Assembly (NCBI GenBank): GCA_023386585.1
Contig: JAEWJM010000012.1
Span: 1 to 64,000, forward strand
Reading direction: 5' to 3'
Length of the DNA stretch: 64,000 nucleotides
DNA from: Bacteroidota bacterium
Lineage (GTDB): Bacteria > Bacteroidota > Bacteroidia > Flavobacteriales > Flavobacteriaceae
Under the pieces are notes generated by a model, which saw only the letters and a list, made by a program, of their open reading frames with translations, ran no database searches and had not been told where the DNA came from. Positions 26,187 through 34,984 of this stretch are shown piece after piece; the first letter of the stretch is position 1, and every line of letters begins with the position of its first letter. Made by a program: the position numbers and the translations under genes.

Positions 26187-27029
26187 ATGAAAAAAATTAC
26201 CTCGATATGTTTGTTTTTGCTGGCTGGCGCCGTTCATTCACAAATGCTTACGCAGTCCGTTTCACAGGATCTTATGGAAGATAATTCGGCTGCCTGCGTC
26301 GATTTTACCCTTGGAATTCGTGACAATACATTTTATCGCGCTTTTCCGCTCTCCGATTTTTCAATTTCCGGCGATTATTTGTTGACTGCAGTTGAATTTG
26401 GCGTCGAGCAACTCACGACGAACGAACCGGGCGGATTTCCGGTCACCGTCAGCGTTTATTCAACGACCGGGACTTTTCCGGCGAACTGGCCCGACAGCTA
26501 CAACTTGGTTGCAACGCAGACAATTTTCCTGTTTGACGAAACGCTCACCATGCACACGGTTCCTCTTTCGGCAACGATTCCCGCCGGATCTACGATTGTC
26601 GCAGCCGTTGCAGTGCCGCTGACCGATGCTACTTTTTTTCAAATCGGATCGAACAACGAAGGGCAGCTTGCGCCGGGTTACATCACTGCGGAAGCATGTG
26701 GCCTGCTAACGCCTTTGAATCTTGCGTCCGCAGGTTTTCCAAACATGCACATGGTGATGAACATTCAGGGAACGGAACAGCTTTCCATTCACTTGAATGA
26801 AAATGCGCTTTTCCAAATTGTTCCCAATCCTGCCGATGGTATTGTCAATTTCCGACTTAACGACGGAATCGAAATAACCGATGCCACAGTTTCAGACATG
26901 ACCGGGAAATCGTTCAAATTGAATGTTTCCGAAAATTCGGCCGAGGTTTCACAATTGCCACCAGGCATTTACTTGCTAAAGTTGCGCACGAACGCCGGGG
27001 TTTTCACCGGAAAGCTTGTGAAAAAATAA
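26187..27029 (+). CDS. Secreted protein with T9SS type A sorting domain
   Basis: A 280-residue protein with signal peptide MKKITSICLFLLAGAVHSQ. The middle is beta-rich, with conserved-looking ACVDFTLGIRDNTFYRAFPLSDF and a strand set reminiscent of a carbohydrate-binding or jelly-roll fold, which I cannot assign. The final 75 residues (FQIVPNPADGIVNFRLNDG ... LPPGIYLLKLRTNAGVFTGKLVKK) are a type A T9SS sorting domain. Export to the cell surface or medium is predicted. The gene stands alone and its stop abuts the coaD stop. Confidence 0.85.
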   Translation: MKKITSICLFLLAGAVHSQMLTQSVSQDLMEDNSAACVDFTLGIRDNTFYRAFPLSDFSISGDYLLTAVEFGVEQLTTNEPGGFPVTVSVYSTTGTFPANWPDSYNLVATQTIFLFDETLTMHTVPLSATIPAGSTIVAAVAVPLTDATFFQIGSNNEGQLAPGYITAEACGLLTPLNLASAGFPNMHMVMNIQGTEQLSIHLNENALFQIVPNPADGIVNFRLNDGIEITDATVSDMTGKSFKLNVSENSAEVSQLPPGIYLLKLRTNAGVFTGKLVKK

Positions 27030-27485
27030 TTATTTCAGGCGAACCGAATCGGGAACCAGCAACGAATAATCGCCACCATTGCGAATGACATCGCGTACGA
27101 TGCTAGAGCTGATGTAAGATGTATTGGCGGCCGTTAGCATAAAAACCGTTTCGATCTTTGAAAGTTTTCGGTTCGTATGCGCAATTGCTTTTTCAAATTC
27201 AAAATCGGCCGGATTGCGCAAACCGCGAAGGATGAAATCGGCCCCGATCTTTCGGCATAGGTCAATTGTAAGGCCTTCGTAAGTAATCACTGAAACGCTC
27301 GGCATTCCGGCAAATGCTTTTTCGATGAATTCCTTGCGCTTCTCGATCGGAAACATGTACTTTTTATCGGCATTGACGCCAATTGCGATTACGATTTCAT
27401 CAAAAAGCGGAATGCTTCGCGTTATGATGTCGAAATGACCCAGCGTAATCGGGTCGAAAGAGCCGGGAAAAACAGCTTTTCTCAT
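27030..27485 (-). CDS. coaD: Pantetheine-phosphate adenylyltransferase
   Basis: CoaD transfers AMP from ATP to 4'-phosphopantetheine, the fourth of the five steps of CoA synthesis. The 151-residue protein has the nucleotidyltransferase motif PGSFDPITLGHFDII (T/HxGH at H17) and the second motif ISSSIVRDV that closes over ATP. RGLRNPADFEFE is also typical. It is 3 bases after ddl and convergent with the T9SS gene; ddl-coaD is a common flavobacterial pair. Confidence 0.96.
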   Translation of the reverse strand: MRKAVFPGSFDPITLGHFDIITRSIPLFDEIVIAIGVNADKKYMFPIEKRKEFIEKAFAGMPSVSVITYEGLTIDLCRKIGADFILRGLRNPADFEFEKAIAHTNRKLSKIETVFMLTAANTSYISSSIVRDVIRNGGDYSLLVPDSVRLK

Positions 27486-27488
27486 AGT

Positions 27489-28457
27489 TTAAATCGCTTG
27501 CTCAATCGCATTATCAAAAAGCGCTGTCAGTGAAATTCCGGCTTCACGGGCCTGTTGCGGTAAAAGGCTTTCGGTTGTTAGCCCGGGAATGGTGTTGACT
27601 TCAAGCAGGTGCGGCTCGCCATCAACGATTATATATTCGCTTCTTGAAAACCCGGTCATCTTCAAGGTTTCGTACACTTTTTTGGCAACTTTCCGTACTT
27701 TTTCGGCAGTGACCTCGTCAATTCTTGCCGGAGTAATTTCCTGCGATTTTCCAAGGTATTTCGCTTCGTAATCGAAGAAGTCGTTTTCGGAAACAATTTC
27801 AGTGATCGGAAGAACGGTGACTTTGCCTTTGAAATTAATCACGCCCACCGAAACTTCAGTGCCGTCAAGAAAACTTTCGATAATAATTTCGTTGTCTTCT
27901 TTATAAGCCAATTCAATTGCAGGTTTGAGTTCGTCCTGGGTGCGGACTTTCGAAATCCCGAAGCTCGATCCCGCGCGGTTTGGCTTGACAAAGCAAGGAA
28001 GCCCGACCTCGGAAATTATTTTTCCGGCATCAATCGAATCGCCTAGGTTCAGGTAAAATGACCTCGCGGTCTTGATCCCGTAAGGCTTCAACACCGAAAG
28101 AAGGTCGCGTTTGTTAAATGTCAGTGCCGCCTGGTAATAGCTGCATGACGTCTGCCGTATCCCGAGCAGCTGAAAATAGGCCTGCATGAGTCCGTCTTCG
28201 CCGGGTGTTCCGTGTACGGCATTGAAGACGACATCGAATGTGATTTTTTTACCATCGACAACAACTGAAAAATCATTTTTGTCAACAGGGTGTTTCACGT
28301 CTTTTTCATCAAGAAACAACCAGCCTTCCCGAGTGATGTGGATGCGGTAGCCGATGTATTTGGTCTTGTCGAGATATTCATAAACTACGCCGCCGCTGAT
28401 AAGAGAAATTCCGAACTCGCTGGAGTAGCCGCCCATGATGATGGCAATGTGCTTCAT
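27489..28457 (-). CDS. ddl: D-alanine--D-alanine ligase
   Basis: Ddl makes the D-Ala-D-Ala dipeptide of peptidoglycan precursors. The 322-residue ATP-grasp enzyme shows IIMGGYSSEFG, FNAVHGTPGEDG, LPCFVKPNRAGSSFGISKV, the glutamate-rich IIIESFLDGTEVSVG and LLEVNTIPGLT(T)ES. The ATG at 28457 starts right at the first beta strand (MKHIAIIMGG); a longer in-frame reading upstream lacks conservation. It is divergent from the PASTA-rluD pair. Confidence 0.95.
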   Translation of the reverse strand: MKHIAIIMGGYSSEFGISLISGGVVYEYLDKTKYIGYRIHITREGWLFLDEKDVKHPVDKNDFSVVVDGKKITFDVVFNAVHGTPGEDGLMQAYFQLLGIRQTSCSYYQAALTFNKRDLLSVLKPYGIKTARSFYLNLGDSIDAGKIISEVGLPCFVKPNRAGSSFGISKVRTQDELKPAIELAYKEDNEIIIESFLDGTEVSVGVINFKGKVTVLPITEIVSENDFFDYEAKYLGKSQEITPARIDEVTAEKVRKVAKKVYETLKMTGFSRSEYIIVDGEPHLLEVNTIPGLTTESLLPQQAREAGISLTALFDNAIEQAI

Positions 28458-28549
28458 TGATTTTGTTTTGCTAGTATTGGCAAGCCTTGTATCGCGGCAG
28501 CCGAACAAATTTACATTTTTTTTGAAAACTTAGGCCGGATGGAATTTTA

Positions 28550-28557
28550 TATCTTTG
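28550..28557 (+). promoter_or_regulatory. -7 element for the PASTA-rluD operon
   Basis: TATCTTTG matches TAnnTTTG exactly and lies about 40 nt upstream of the ATG at 28598. The only TTTG upstream (28521-28524) is a little too far for a standard -33 element. Confidence 0.6.
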
Positions 28558-28597
28558 CCGCGCCGGCAGGCGATTCTATAAAACTTAAAATCATCAG

Positions 28598-29203
28598 ATG
28601 ACGTTACGTGAATATCTCACCAGCAAGGTTTTTTTTCTTCAAATTCTGGTCGCACTCTGCATTGTGGCAGCGATCGCCATCGGATTTATGTACTGGCTGA
28701 CATTCACCACCAATCACGGTGAAGAAATTGCCGTTCCGGATCTTCGCAAACTCACCGAAGAGCAGGTATCCCAAAAGCTGGACGAGCTGAACCTGGATTA
28801 TGTGTTGCTTGATACAGTCGATTTCAGGAAAGATTTTCCTAAATTCTCGGTCGTAGAGCAAGAACCGCTTCCGGGAGAAAAAGTCAAGGAAAACCGCAAA
28901 ATCTACATTAAGTTGAACGCTTCCGGATTTGCATCGGTACAAATGCCGGACCTGATTGAAAAAACATACCGGCAGGCCGCGCCGACACTTAAAGCGCTCG
29001 GACTCGAAGTCGGCAGCCTTACTTACGTGCCTTACCTCGGAAAAGACATGGTCCTTGAAATGCGCCTTAACGGCAAAAAGCTGAAGCCCGGCGATAAAGT
29101 GATGAAGTCATCCAAAATCGATTTGGTGCTTGGCGACGGAAAAGTCGGATTTGAAGAAACGGTAGATACAACTGCAACCGATACACCATCAGACGACCAA
29201 TGA
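28598..29203 (+). CDS. PASTA domain protein, single membrane anchor
   Basis: A 201-residue protein with one transmembrane helix (about 12-36) and then PASTA modules: VPDLRKLTEEQVSQKLDELNLD, with QEPLPGEKVKENRKIYIKLN, and a second set from MPDLIEKTYRQAAPTLKALGLEVG to KPGDKVMKSSKIDLVLGDG. PASTA modules bind peptidoglycan-type ligands in other families, so the periplasmic part may sense or bind cell wall. Bacteroidota keep this gene beside ddl and rluD. It overlaps rluD by 4 nt (ATGA). Confidence 0.9.
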   Translation: MTLREYLTSKVFFLQILVALCIVAAIAIGFMYWLTFTTNHGEEIAVPDLRKLTEEQVSQKLDELNLDYVLLDTVDFRKDFPKFSVVEQEPLPGEKVKENRKIYIKLNASGFASVQMPDLIEKTYRQAAPTLKALGLEVGSLTYVPYLGKDMVLEMRLNGKKLKPGDKVMKSSKIDLVLGDGKVGFEETVDTTATDTPSDDQ

Positions 29204-30240
29204 TAAACGAGGAAATTGACCTGCAGGAATCAGAGGACGAACTTTACGAACATTTCCGGTTTGTGGTGCCGAAAGGGCAGGAGCTGCTTCGTATTGATAA
29301 ATTCCTGATGCACCTGCTTCCGAATGCAACCCGAAATAAAGTCCAACAAGCCGCTTCGAATGGCGATATTTATGTGAATGACATTCCGGTAAAATCGAAT
29401 TACAGGGTAAAGCCGCTCGATGTCGTCCGGATTTTGCTTGCGCATCCGCCTTTTGAGAATCGCGTTGACCCCGAGGACATTCCGCTGGATATCGTTTACG
29501 AAGATGAGGTATTGCTGGTGATTAATAAGCCGGCCGGACTCGTCGTTCACCCTGGCCACGGCAATTACACCGGAACGCTCGTCAATGCGCTTGCATTTCA
29601 TTTCGACAATCTGCCGCTGAACAGCAGCCTTCGTCCGGGGCTTGTTCACCGCATCGATAAAAACACTTCAGGCCTTCTGGTCATTGCCAAAACCGAAGAA
29701 GCGATGACACATCTTGCGAAGCAATTTGAGGCCAAAACATCCGAACGCGAATACGTCGCTTTGGTTTGGGGAAACATTAAGGAAGACGAAGGAACAATCA
29801 CCGGAAACATAGCGCGCCACATCAAAGACCGAATGCAGATGGCAGTCTTCCAGGATGAATCGGTTGGAAAGCCCGCCGTTACACATTACAAGGTTTTGGA
29901 ACGTTTCGGTTACGTGACATTGGTTTCGTGCACGCTCGAGACTGGTAGGACGCATCAAATCCGCGTTCACATGAAATACATTGGTCATACCTTGTTTAAC
30001 GACGAGCGGTACGGTGGCGACATGATATTGAAAGGAACAACTTTTACCAAATACAAACAGTTTGTTGAGAACTGCTTCAAAATACTTCCAAGACAGGCGC
30101 TTCACGCAAAAACTTTAGGATTTAAACATCCGGTCACGGGCGAGATGATGCGTTTTGATACCGAGCTTCCGCAAGATATGCAGTCGTGCATCGAAAAATG
30201 GCGCGGCTACTCTCATGCGCGTGAGCATGAAGAAGAATAA
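29200..30240 (+). CDS. rluD: 23S rRNA pseudouridine synthase, RluD family
   Basis: RluA/RluD family enzyme that isomerises uridines in 23S rRNA. The 346-residue protein has an N-terminal S4 RNA-binding domain (about 28-85, LLRIDKFLMHLLPNATRNKVQQ) and the catalytic motif HRIDKNTSGLLVIAK with the catalytic aspartate D153. RTHQIRVHMKYIGH and FNDERYGG further on are characteristic. Translational coupling to the PASTA gene is suggested by the ATGA overlap. Which uridines it modifies cannot be read off, so the RluD name is by family resemblance. Confidence 0.92.
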   Translation: MINEEIDLQESEDELYEHFRFVVPKGQELLRIDKFLMHLLPNATRNKVQQAASNGDIYVNDIPVKSNYRVKPLDVVRILLAHPPFENRVDPEDIPLDIVYEDEVLLVINKPAGLVVHPGHGNYTGTLVNALAFHFDNLPLNSSLRPGLVHRIDKNTSGLLVIAKTEEAMTHLAKQFEAKTSEREYVALVWGNIKEDEGTITGNIARHIKDRMQMAVFQDESVGKPAVTHYKVLERFGYVTLVSCTLETGRTHQIRVHMKYIGHTLFNDERYGGDMILKGTTFTKYKQFVENCFKILPRQALHAKTLGFKHPVTGEMMRFDTELPQDMQSCIEKWRGYSHAREHEEE

Positions 30241-30254
30241 TTACCTGAAAATTA

Positions 30255-30310
30255 TATAATTGGTTACCTGAATGATGTAATTTTTTTTGGCTGAAATTCA
30301 TTCACTTTAT
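30255..30310 (+). promoter_or_regulatory. 21-nt direct-repeat box A with weak -7 element
   Basis: Core TATAA (30255-30259) and TGTAA (30276-30280) are 21 nt apart, and an element 22 nt further (CACTTTAT, 30303-30310) takes the -7 position but matches the consensus poorly. Upstream flanks (AAAATTA, GAATGA) resemble the shared motif. A longer direct repeat TTACCTGAA occurs at 30241-30249 and 30264-30272. It sits 50 nt before the 108-aa gene at 30360. It is the weakest of six such boxes in the window. Confidence 0.6.
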
Positions 30311-30359
30311 AACTCCTTCACCAAGGGTAAAAATTGATAATAACCACAAAAAAATTATT

Positions 30360-30686
30360 ATGGAAAATCAGGTAATGAATAAGCCGAAAGGCAACGATCA
30401 GGGATCATCGACTATTAAATCGATGGCCGAAAAGTATGTACAGCCGGATGGCAAGGAAGGACCAGTCGCCAAAACCATCGAACAACAGACTTCAAAGCTG
30501 CCGTCAGATTTGTTCCTGTGGGCAGCCCTTGGTTCAATGGCAGTATCGGCATCGCTGAAAATCATGGGAAGAAACCACACGGCTCTATTTGTAGGACAAT
30601 GGGCGCCGTCGTTCCTTATTCTCGGATTGTATAACAAACTGGTTAAGGTTCAAGGTCACGATCAGGAAGACCAATCACCAACCTAA
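30360..30686 (+). CDS. Small two-helix membrane protein, unknown function
   Basis: A 108-residue protein I do not recognise. The first 45 residues are hydrophilic (GNDQGSSTIKSMAEKYVQPDG). Two hydrophobic segments follow (about 50-68, SDLFLWAALGSMAVSASLKI, and 75-94, TALFVGQWAPSFLILGLYNK), then a short acidic tail. It is probably an inner membrane protein. It is transcribed alone, preceded by direct-repeat box A and followed by a terminator, which ties it to the cphA group of genes as a possible stress protein. Confidence 0.75.
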   Translation: MENQVMNKPKGNDQGSSTIKSMAEKYVQPDGKEGPVAKTIEQQTSKLPSDLFLWAALGSMAVSASLKIMGRNHTALFVGQWAPSFLILGLYNKLVKVQGHDQEDQSPT

Positions 30687-30707
30687 GATTGTTGTCCCAA
30701 TCCACGC

Positions 30708-30748
30708 AAAATCCATAAGCTTGTTCAAGTTTATGGATTTTGTTTTTT
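30708..30748 (+). terminator. Terminator after the 108-aa membrane protein gene
   Basis: AAAATCCATAAGCTTG and CAAGTTTATGGATTTT pair with one G-U and only two bases between the full arms, so the real loop is larger. A T-rich run (30742-30748) follows. Confidence 0.8.
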
Positions 30749-30765
30749 ACACCGTGATGCTTTCG

Positions 30766-30773
30766 TACTTTTG
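30766..30773 (+). promoter_or_regulatory. -7 element for yaaA
   Basis: TACTTTTG matches TAnnTTTG, 17 nt upstream of the yaaA ATG, giving a short leader. Confidence 0.5.
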
Positions 30774-30790
30774 AAGGATAAAGTACGCCA

Positions 30791-31555
30791 ATGAAAATCG
30801 TTATTTCCCCTGCCAAAACTCTCGATTATACTTCGCCGCTGCCGACATCGGAATTCACAAAACCCGCCTTTTCAACCCAGGCGCGAAAGATCAGTAAGGA
30901 ACTGAAATTAAAAACTCCTTCCGATCTTGCCGAGCTAATGGACATTTCTCCCAAACTTGCCGAGCTCAATTGGCAGCGCAACCAAAAGCGAACGTTTACC
31001 GCTACAGCGATATCAGAGATTTCCCGGCAAGCGGTTTATGCATTTAATGGTGATGTTTATCACGGACTCGACGCTTATACATTGCCATTGGATAAGGTCG
31101 CGTTACTGCAGGAACGATTGCGGATCTTATCGGGTTTGTATGGACTCCTGAAGCCGCTCGACCTGATTCAGCCTTATCGATTGGAAATGGGGACGCACCT
31201 GAAGGTTGACGGCCACAATAATTTATATGAGATTTGGCGGACGCCTGTGACCAAGGCGCTGAATTCGGAATTGAAGAAAGGCGACCTCTTTGTCAACCTT
31301 GCGAGCAAAGAATATTTTTCGGCAGTTGATACCAAGCTTCTTAAAGTTCCGGTCATCACACCGGAATTCCTCGATTATGGAAATGGAAAGATGCGGATGG
31401 TAAGCTTTTTTGCGAAGCGCGCACGCGGAATGATGGTCCGTTACATAATCGATTCGGCAGCCGAAACGGTAGATGACCTCAAAGGCTTTAACTACGACGG
31501 TTACGCTTTCGACGCGCGCCTTTCGGACGAAAAATCGTTGGTTTTCACAAGGTAG
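30791..31555 (+). CDS. yaaA: Peroxide stress protein YaaA
   Basis: A 254-residue cytosolic UPF0246/DUF328 protein. In Escherichia coli YaaA lowers free intracellular iron during peroxide stress. The family start MKIVISPAKTLDY is exact, with NGDVYHGLDAYTL, LSGLYGLLKPLDLIQPYRLEMGT, NLASKEYF and FFAKRARGMMVRYII. Length is normal. It is single, with its own -7 element. Confidence 0.94.
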   Translation: MKIVISPAKTLDYTSPLPTSEFTKPAFSTQARKISKELKLKTPSDLAELMDISPKLAELNWQRNQKRTFTATAISEISRQAVYAFNGDVYHGLDAYTLPLDKVALLQERLRILSGLYGLLKPLDLIQPYRLEMGTHLKVDGHNNLYEIWRTPVTKALNSELKKGDLFVNLASKEYFSAVDTKLLKVPVITPEFLDYGNGKMRMVSFFAKRARGMMVRYIIDSAAETVDDLKGFNYDGYAFDARLSDEKSLVFTR

Positions 31556-31628
31556 CGAAGAGAAAAATGTTAATTGACAATCATTTTAGATTCAATTATT
31601 TAAATTTACGTCCTTAAAAATTTTAAAA

Positions 31629-32804
31629 ATGATTAGAAAAAGCCTTCTGCTTACTGCGTTATGCTGCTCAATGAGCCTTTTTGCCCAAGATGAGCTGATA
31701 AAAAAAGTGATCAACAATGCATCGATCAGTTCGAAGTTTCATTTTACGGATATGATCAATCTTGACAACACTTCGGTGAAAAACCAAGGTTCTGCGGGAA
31801 CTTGCTGGAGCTACTCCGGAAACTCTTTTCTTGAATCTGAAATGATGCGCGTGGGAAAGAAGCCGGTTGACCTTGCCGAAATCTTTACTGCACGCCAGGT
31901 TTACCTATCAAAAGCAAGAAACTACATCTTGTTCAATGGAAACCTCGGATTGGGCGATGGCGGTGAAACTCACGACGTGATCAACATTTTGCGCAAATAC
32001 GGCGCTATGCCGCAAGAAGCCTATACATACGAAGACTATGGAAAGGGAACAATAAAGTCTTCTGAATTTCAGAAGGAGTTCAAGGAAATCCTTGACAACT
32101 ACATGAAAAACACTGATCCTGCAAAGGGAATTTCATGGGTTAAGGATATAAACGAGTACCTTGATTCGAAACTTGGCAAGATGCCCGAAACTTTTACCTA
32201 CAACGGAAAAACCTATACTCCGAAAACATTTTCAAAGGAAGTGATCGGAATCAATCCTGATGATTATATCGAACTTTCATCGTACAAGGACAGTCCGTAT
32301 TACGAGAAAATGGTACTTCCGGTGCCTGACAACTGGAGCTACGATTTGGTTTACAACGTACCGATGACCGAACTGACAGACGTTATTGACAACGCCTTGG
32401 CAAAAGGATATACCGTTGCCTGGTCTTCTGATGTGAGCGAACCTTATTTCAGTTGGAAGAATGGTGTTGCCGAAGTTCCCGATCTTGACCTGAACAACAT
32501 TACGCCTGAACAGAAAAAAGTAATGTTTGACGGACCGATGCCAGAAAAGCAGGTTACCGAAGACTTAAGGCTTGAAGGATTGTACAATCTTACCACGACT
32601 GATGATCATGCGATGCAGATCATTGGCATGGCAAAAGACCAAAACGGAAAACAATATTACAAGGTGAAGAATTCATGGGGACAAAGCAATGATTACAAAG
32701 GATATCTTTATGTCACAAAAGCTTTCGTACAATTGAAATCGACCGGAATCCTGCTCCACAAGGACGGTCTTCCTAAATCAACTGCAAAAAAGCTGAAAGC
32801 TTAA
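31629..32804 (+). CDS. Secreted C1B-type cysteine aminopeptidase (PepC/bleomycin hydrolase-like)
   Basis: A 391-residue papain-like peptidase. Catalytic residues are C59 in NQGSAGTCWSYSG, H327 in TTDDHAMQIIG and N348 in YKVKNSWG. The overall pattern is that of aminopeptidase C/bleomycin hydrolase, which removes residues from peptide N-termini. Unlike typical cytosolic PepC, it starts with a signal peptide (LLLTALCCSMSLFAQ), so it should work outside the cytoplasm. It forms a single gene with a strong terminator at 32811. Confidence 0.88.
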   Translation: MIRKSLLLTALCCSMSLFAQDELIKKVINNASISSKFHFTDMINLDNTSVKNQGSAGTCWSYSGNSFLESEMMRVGKKPVDLAEIFTARQVYLSKARNYILFNGNLGLGDGGETHDVINILRKYGAMPQEAYTYEDYGKGTIKSSEFQKEFKEILDNYMKNTDPAKGISWVKDINEYLDSKLGKMPETFTYNGKTYTPKTFSKEVIGINPDDYIELSSYKDSPYYEKMVLPVPDNWSYDLVYNVPMTELTDVIDNALAKGYTVAWSSDVSEPYFSWKNGVAEVPDLDLNNITPEQKKVMFDGPMPEKQVTEDLRLEGLYNLTTTDDHAMQIIGMAKDQNGKQYYKVKNSWGQSNDYKGYLYVTKAFVQLKSTGILLHKDGLPKSTAKKLKA

Positions 32805-32810
32805 AAAAAA

Positions 32811-32839
32811 TCCCGCCGGAAAAGGCGGGATTTTTTTTA
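32811..32839. terminator. Bidirectional terminator after the C1 peptidase gene
   Basis: ATCCCGCC / GGCGGGAT 8-bp stem with a GGAAAA loop, flanked by an A-tract before and a T-tract after. It also covers the end of the minus-strand gene at 32837. Confidence 0.9.
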
Positions 32840-33178
32840 TTCGAACGCTTCAAGTTCATTCAGGCTTTGCGCCGCGGTTTTCCGATGCGTATTTGAAAGT
32901 TCCCACATTGCCTCGACGCCTTTGCGGGCGCTGCGATTAAGTCGGGCGATCCTTCGGGAAAATTCGTCGAGCAGTGCAGCATCGTTATTGTCGAGCCGTT
33001 GTTTCAGTTCACTTATATACGCCTGAAATTCCGGAATTACGGCACTGCTTTCTTCATAATCAGATTTAAGGTCGCTGAGCATTTCCGAAATATCGCGACT
33101 GAGCGCGGTTGAGTAATCCTGGCTGGTCCGCCTGAAGTGTTGGATTATTTTTCGGGTATTGTTGCTGAAAAATCCCAT
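32837..33178 (-). CDS. Small helical cytosolic protein, unknown function
   Basis: A 113-residue protein without recognised family. The start at ATG 33178 (MGFFSNNTRKIIQHF) is preferred; the ORF opens 42 bases earlier with no good start. It is charged and predicted to be almost all helix, with heptad-like spacing (EFQAYISELKQRLDNNDAALLDEFSRRIARLNR). No signal peptide or membrane segment. Single gene between two terminated units. Function cannot be assigned. Confidence 0.6.
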   Translation of the reverse strand: MGFFSNNTRKIIQHFRRTSQDYSTALSRDISEMLSDLKSDYEESSAVIPEFQAYISELKQRLDNNDAALLDEFSRRIARLNRSARKGVEAMWELSNTHRKTAAQSLNELEAFE

Positions 33179-33265
33179 GGCTGGCCGTTTTAGTTGTGTA
33201 ACTGATTTGTTTTCAATCAAATATAACTAAAAGTTCGTACCGTTAATCGGATGATTATGATTTTT

Positions 33266-34858
33266 TTAGTGCATCGCATCGGCCGGATTGACCTTATTCT
33301 TACCGCGTTTTATCAGGATGACGATAGGAATACATATCAGGAACATGATTCCGAGGTAAAGAAAAATGTCCATATACGACATTACCGTGCTTTGTTTCAT
33401 CACTGAATAATCCAGTACCTGATAAGCCTTGTTCAGCGCTTCGTTATAAGTGTAGCCTTTCGACATAAATCCGTGCTGAAGCGCTTCAACGCGTTGGCGT
33501 ACTTCCAAACGGCTGGGATCCAGATGCGCAACCAGATTTACCCGATGTTCCTGGCTGAGCCTTGTAATGTAGGTCGTAATGATCGCAATCCCGAACGATC
33601 CGCCAAGCTGCCGCATCATTCCGGTAAAAGCCGCGCCTTCGCCGATGTGCTTGCCCTTAAGCGTCGATAGCGAAAGCGTCGTGATTGGCACAAAAAGCAG
33701 GCTTAAGCCGAGTCCGCGCAAAATCAATGGCCAGAACATTACTTCGACGCCGGTGTCGGGAGTCATGATGTTGTGCATCCAAAGCGTGAAACAGAAAAAT
33801 ATGGCAAAACCAACAGCAACCATATAGCCTTGGGGAATTCCCTTCTGGATCATATTGCCCACAATCGGCATCATAAACGCGGTTGTTATCGATCCCGGAA
33901 TCAGCAGCAAACCGGCATCGGTCGCCGTCCAGCCAAGGATTTGCTGCGTATAGATCGGAATGATCAGCGTCGAGCCGTAAAGCCCGAATCCAAGAATAAA
34001 GCACAAAACCGTTCCGATCCTGAGGTTTCCATCTTTTAGCACACTGAGGTTGACGATTGGATATTTGTACGTCATCTGTCGCCAGATGAAAAGCAGCAAG
34101 CCGAAAACCGAAACCACGCTAAGGGTTACGATGAGGTTGTCATTAAACCAGTCGTCCTGTTGTCCGTGTTCGAGGACAAACTGAAGCGAACCGATAAATG
34201 TCGCCAACAATATAATTCCCCACCAATCGACCTGATTTGCTTTTAGCTTTTCGCCGTATTTCGGACTCTTGACAAAGGTTAGCGTCAGGAATGTAGCGAT
34301 GATTCCCAGCGGGATATTGATGTAGAAAATGTACGGCCATGAGAAATTATCAACGAGATAACCACCAAGCGGCGGACCAAGGGTTGGACCAACGATAACG
34401 CCCATTCCGTAAATTGCCTGCGCCATTCCACGCTTTGCAATCGGCCAGCTTTCAGTGATGATGGTTTGCGCGGTCACCAGAAGCGCACCGCCGCCCAATC
34501 CCTGAATAAACCTGAAGATGACGAGTTCCCATATATTTCCGGCATTTCCGCAGAGAAAAGACGAAATGGTGAAGATAATAATCGAAGTAGCAAAATAGTT
34601 CCGGCGGCCAAACTGCTGTGAAAGCCAGCTTGTCATCGGGATCACGATCACGTTTGCTATAGCATAAGCGGTAATAACCCACGCGACATCGGTAAGGGTT
34701 GCGCCGAGGCTTCCGCGCATGTCGGTAAGCGCGACGTTGACAATCGTTGTATCGACAATTTCGAGCAGTGCGCACATAACGGCAGTAACCGTAATGATCA
34801 CGCGCCGCAAGCCATATTCTACAAGATCGTCCTGCGGGGCAACAGTTGCTTTTGACAT
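33266..34858 (-). CDS. DHA2 family MFS multidrug efflux permease (EmrB-like)
   Basis: A 530-residue, 14-helix major facilitator transporter of the drug:H+ antiporter-2 family. Motif C-like GVIVGPTLGPPLGGYLV and the N-terminal ALLEIVDTTIVNVALTDMRG are diagnostic, as is SWLSQQFGRRNYF for motif A. It should export drugs or toxic metabolites at the inner membrane using the proton gradient. It is the last gene of the operon TetR-TolC-EmrA-EmrB; a dispersed repeat of about 107 bp lies between it and EmrA. Confidence 0.93.
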   Translation of the reverse strand: MSKATVAPQDDLVEYGLRRVIITVTAVMCALLEIVDTTIVNVALTDMRGSLGATLTDVAWVITAYAIANVIVIPMTSWLSQQFGRRNYFATSIIIFTISSFLCGNAGNIWELVIFRFIQGLGGGALLVTAQTIITESWPIAKRGMAQAIYGMGVIVGPTLGPPLGGYLVDNFSWPYIFYINIPLGIIATFLTLTFVKSPKYGEKLKANQVDWWGIILLATFIGSLQFVLEHGQQDDWFNDNLIVTLSVVSVFGLLLFIWRQMTYKYPIVNLSVLKDGNLRIGTVLCFILGFGLYGSTLIIPIYTQQILGWTATDAGLLLIPGSITTAFMMPIVGNMIQKGIPQGYMVAVGFAIFFCFTLWMHNIMTPDTGVEVMFWPLILRGLGLSLLFVPITTLSLSTLKGKHIGEGAAFTGMMRQLGGSFGIAIITTYITRLSQEHRVNLVAHLDPSRLEVRQRVEALQHGFMSKGYTYNEALNKAYQVLDYSVMKQSTVMSYMDIFLYLGIMFLICIPIVILIKRGKNKVNPADAMH

Positions 34859-34877
34859 AAAATACGAATTATGGAGT

Positions 34878-34984
34878 TAGCCCTGATGGCAGCGGAAATC
34901 CTTTTTGTTATTGAAATACGTCCTAAAGAGATTCATTTTGACAAAAAGATTGCAGCGAACAGCAGGAAAAAGCTACTGAAAAAA
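34878..34984 (+). repeat. Dispersed intergenic repeat, copy 2
   Basis: Starts TAGCCCTGATGGCAGCGGAA and ends AGCAGGAAAAAGCTACTGAA plus AAAA, matching copy 1 (4738-4838) in both outer parts. The inner arms CTTTTTGT and ACAAAAAG are perfectly complementary over 8 bp but differ from copy 1, so the hairpin is conserved in shape. It is located between EmrA and EmrB on the same strand and ends exactly at the EmrA stop codon. Confidence 0.8.

Noticed and set aside
33197..33226. TGTAA and TATAA cores between 33179 and 33265
   Set aside because: The cores are 25 nt apart, not 21, and point away from any plus-strand gene start, so they do not fit the box pattern.
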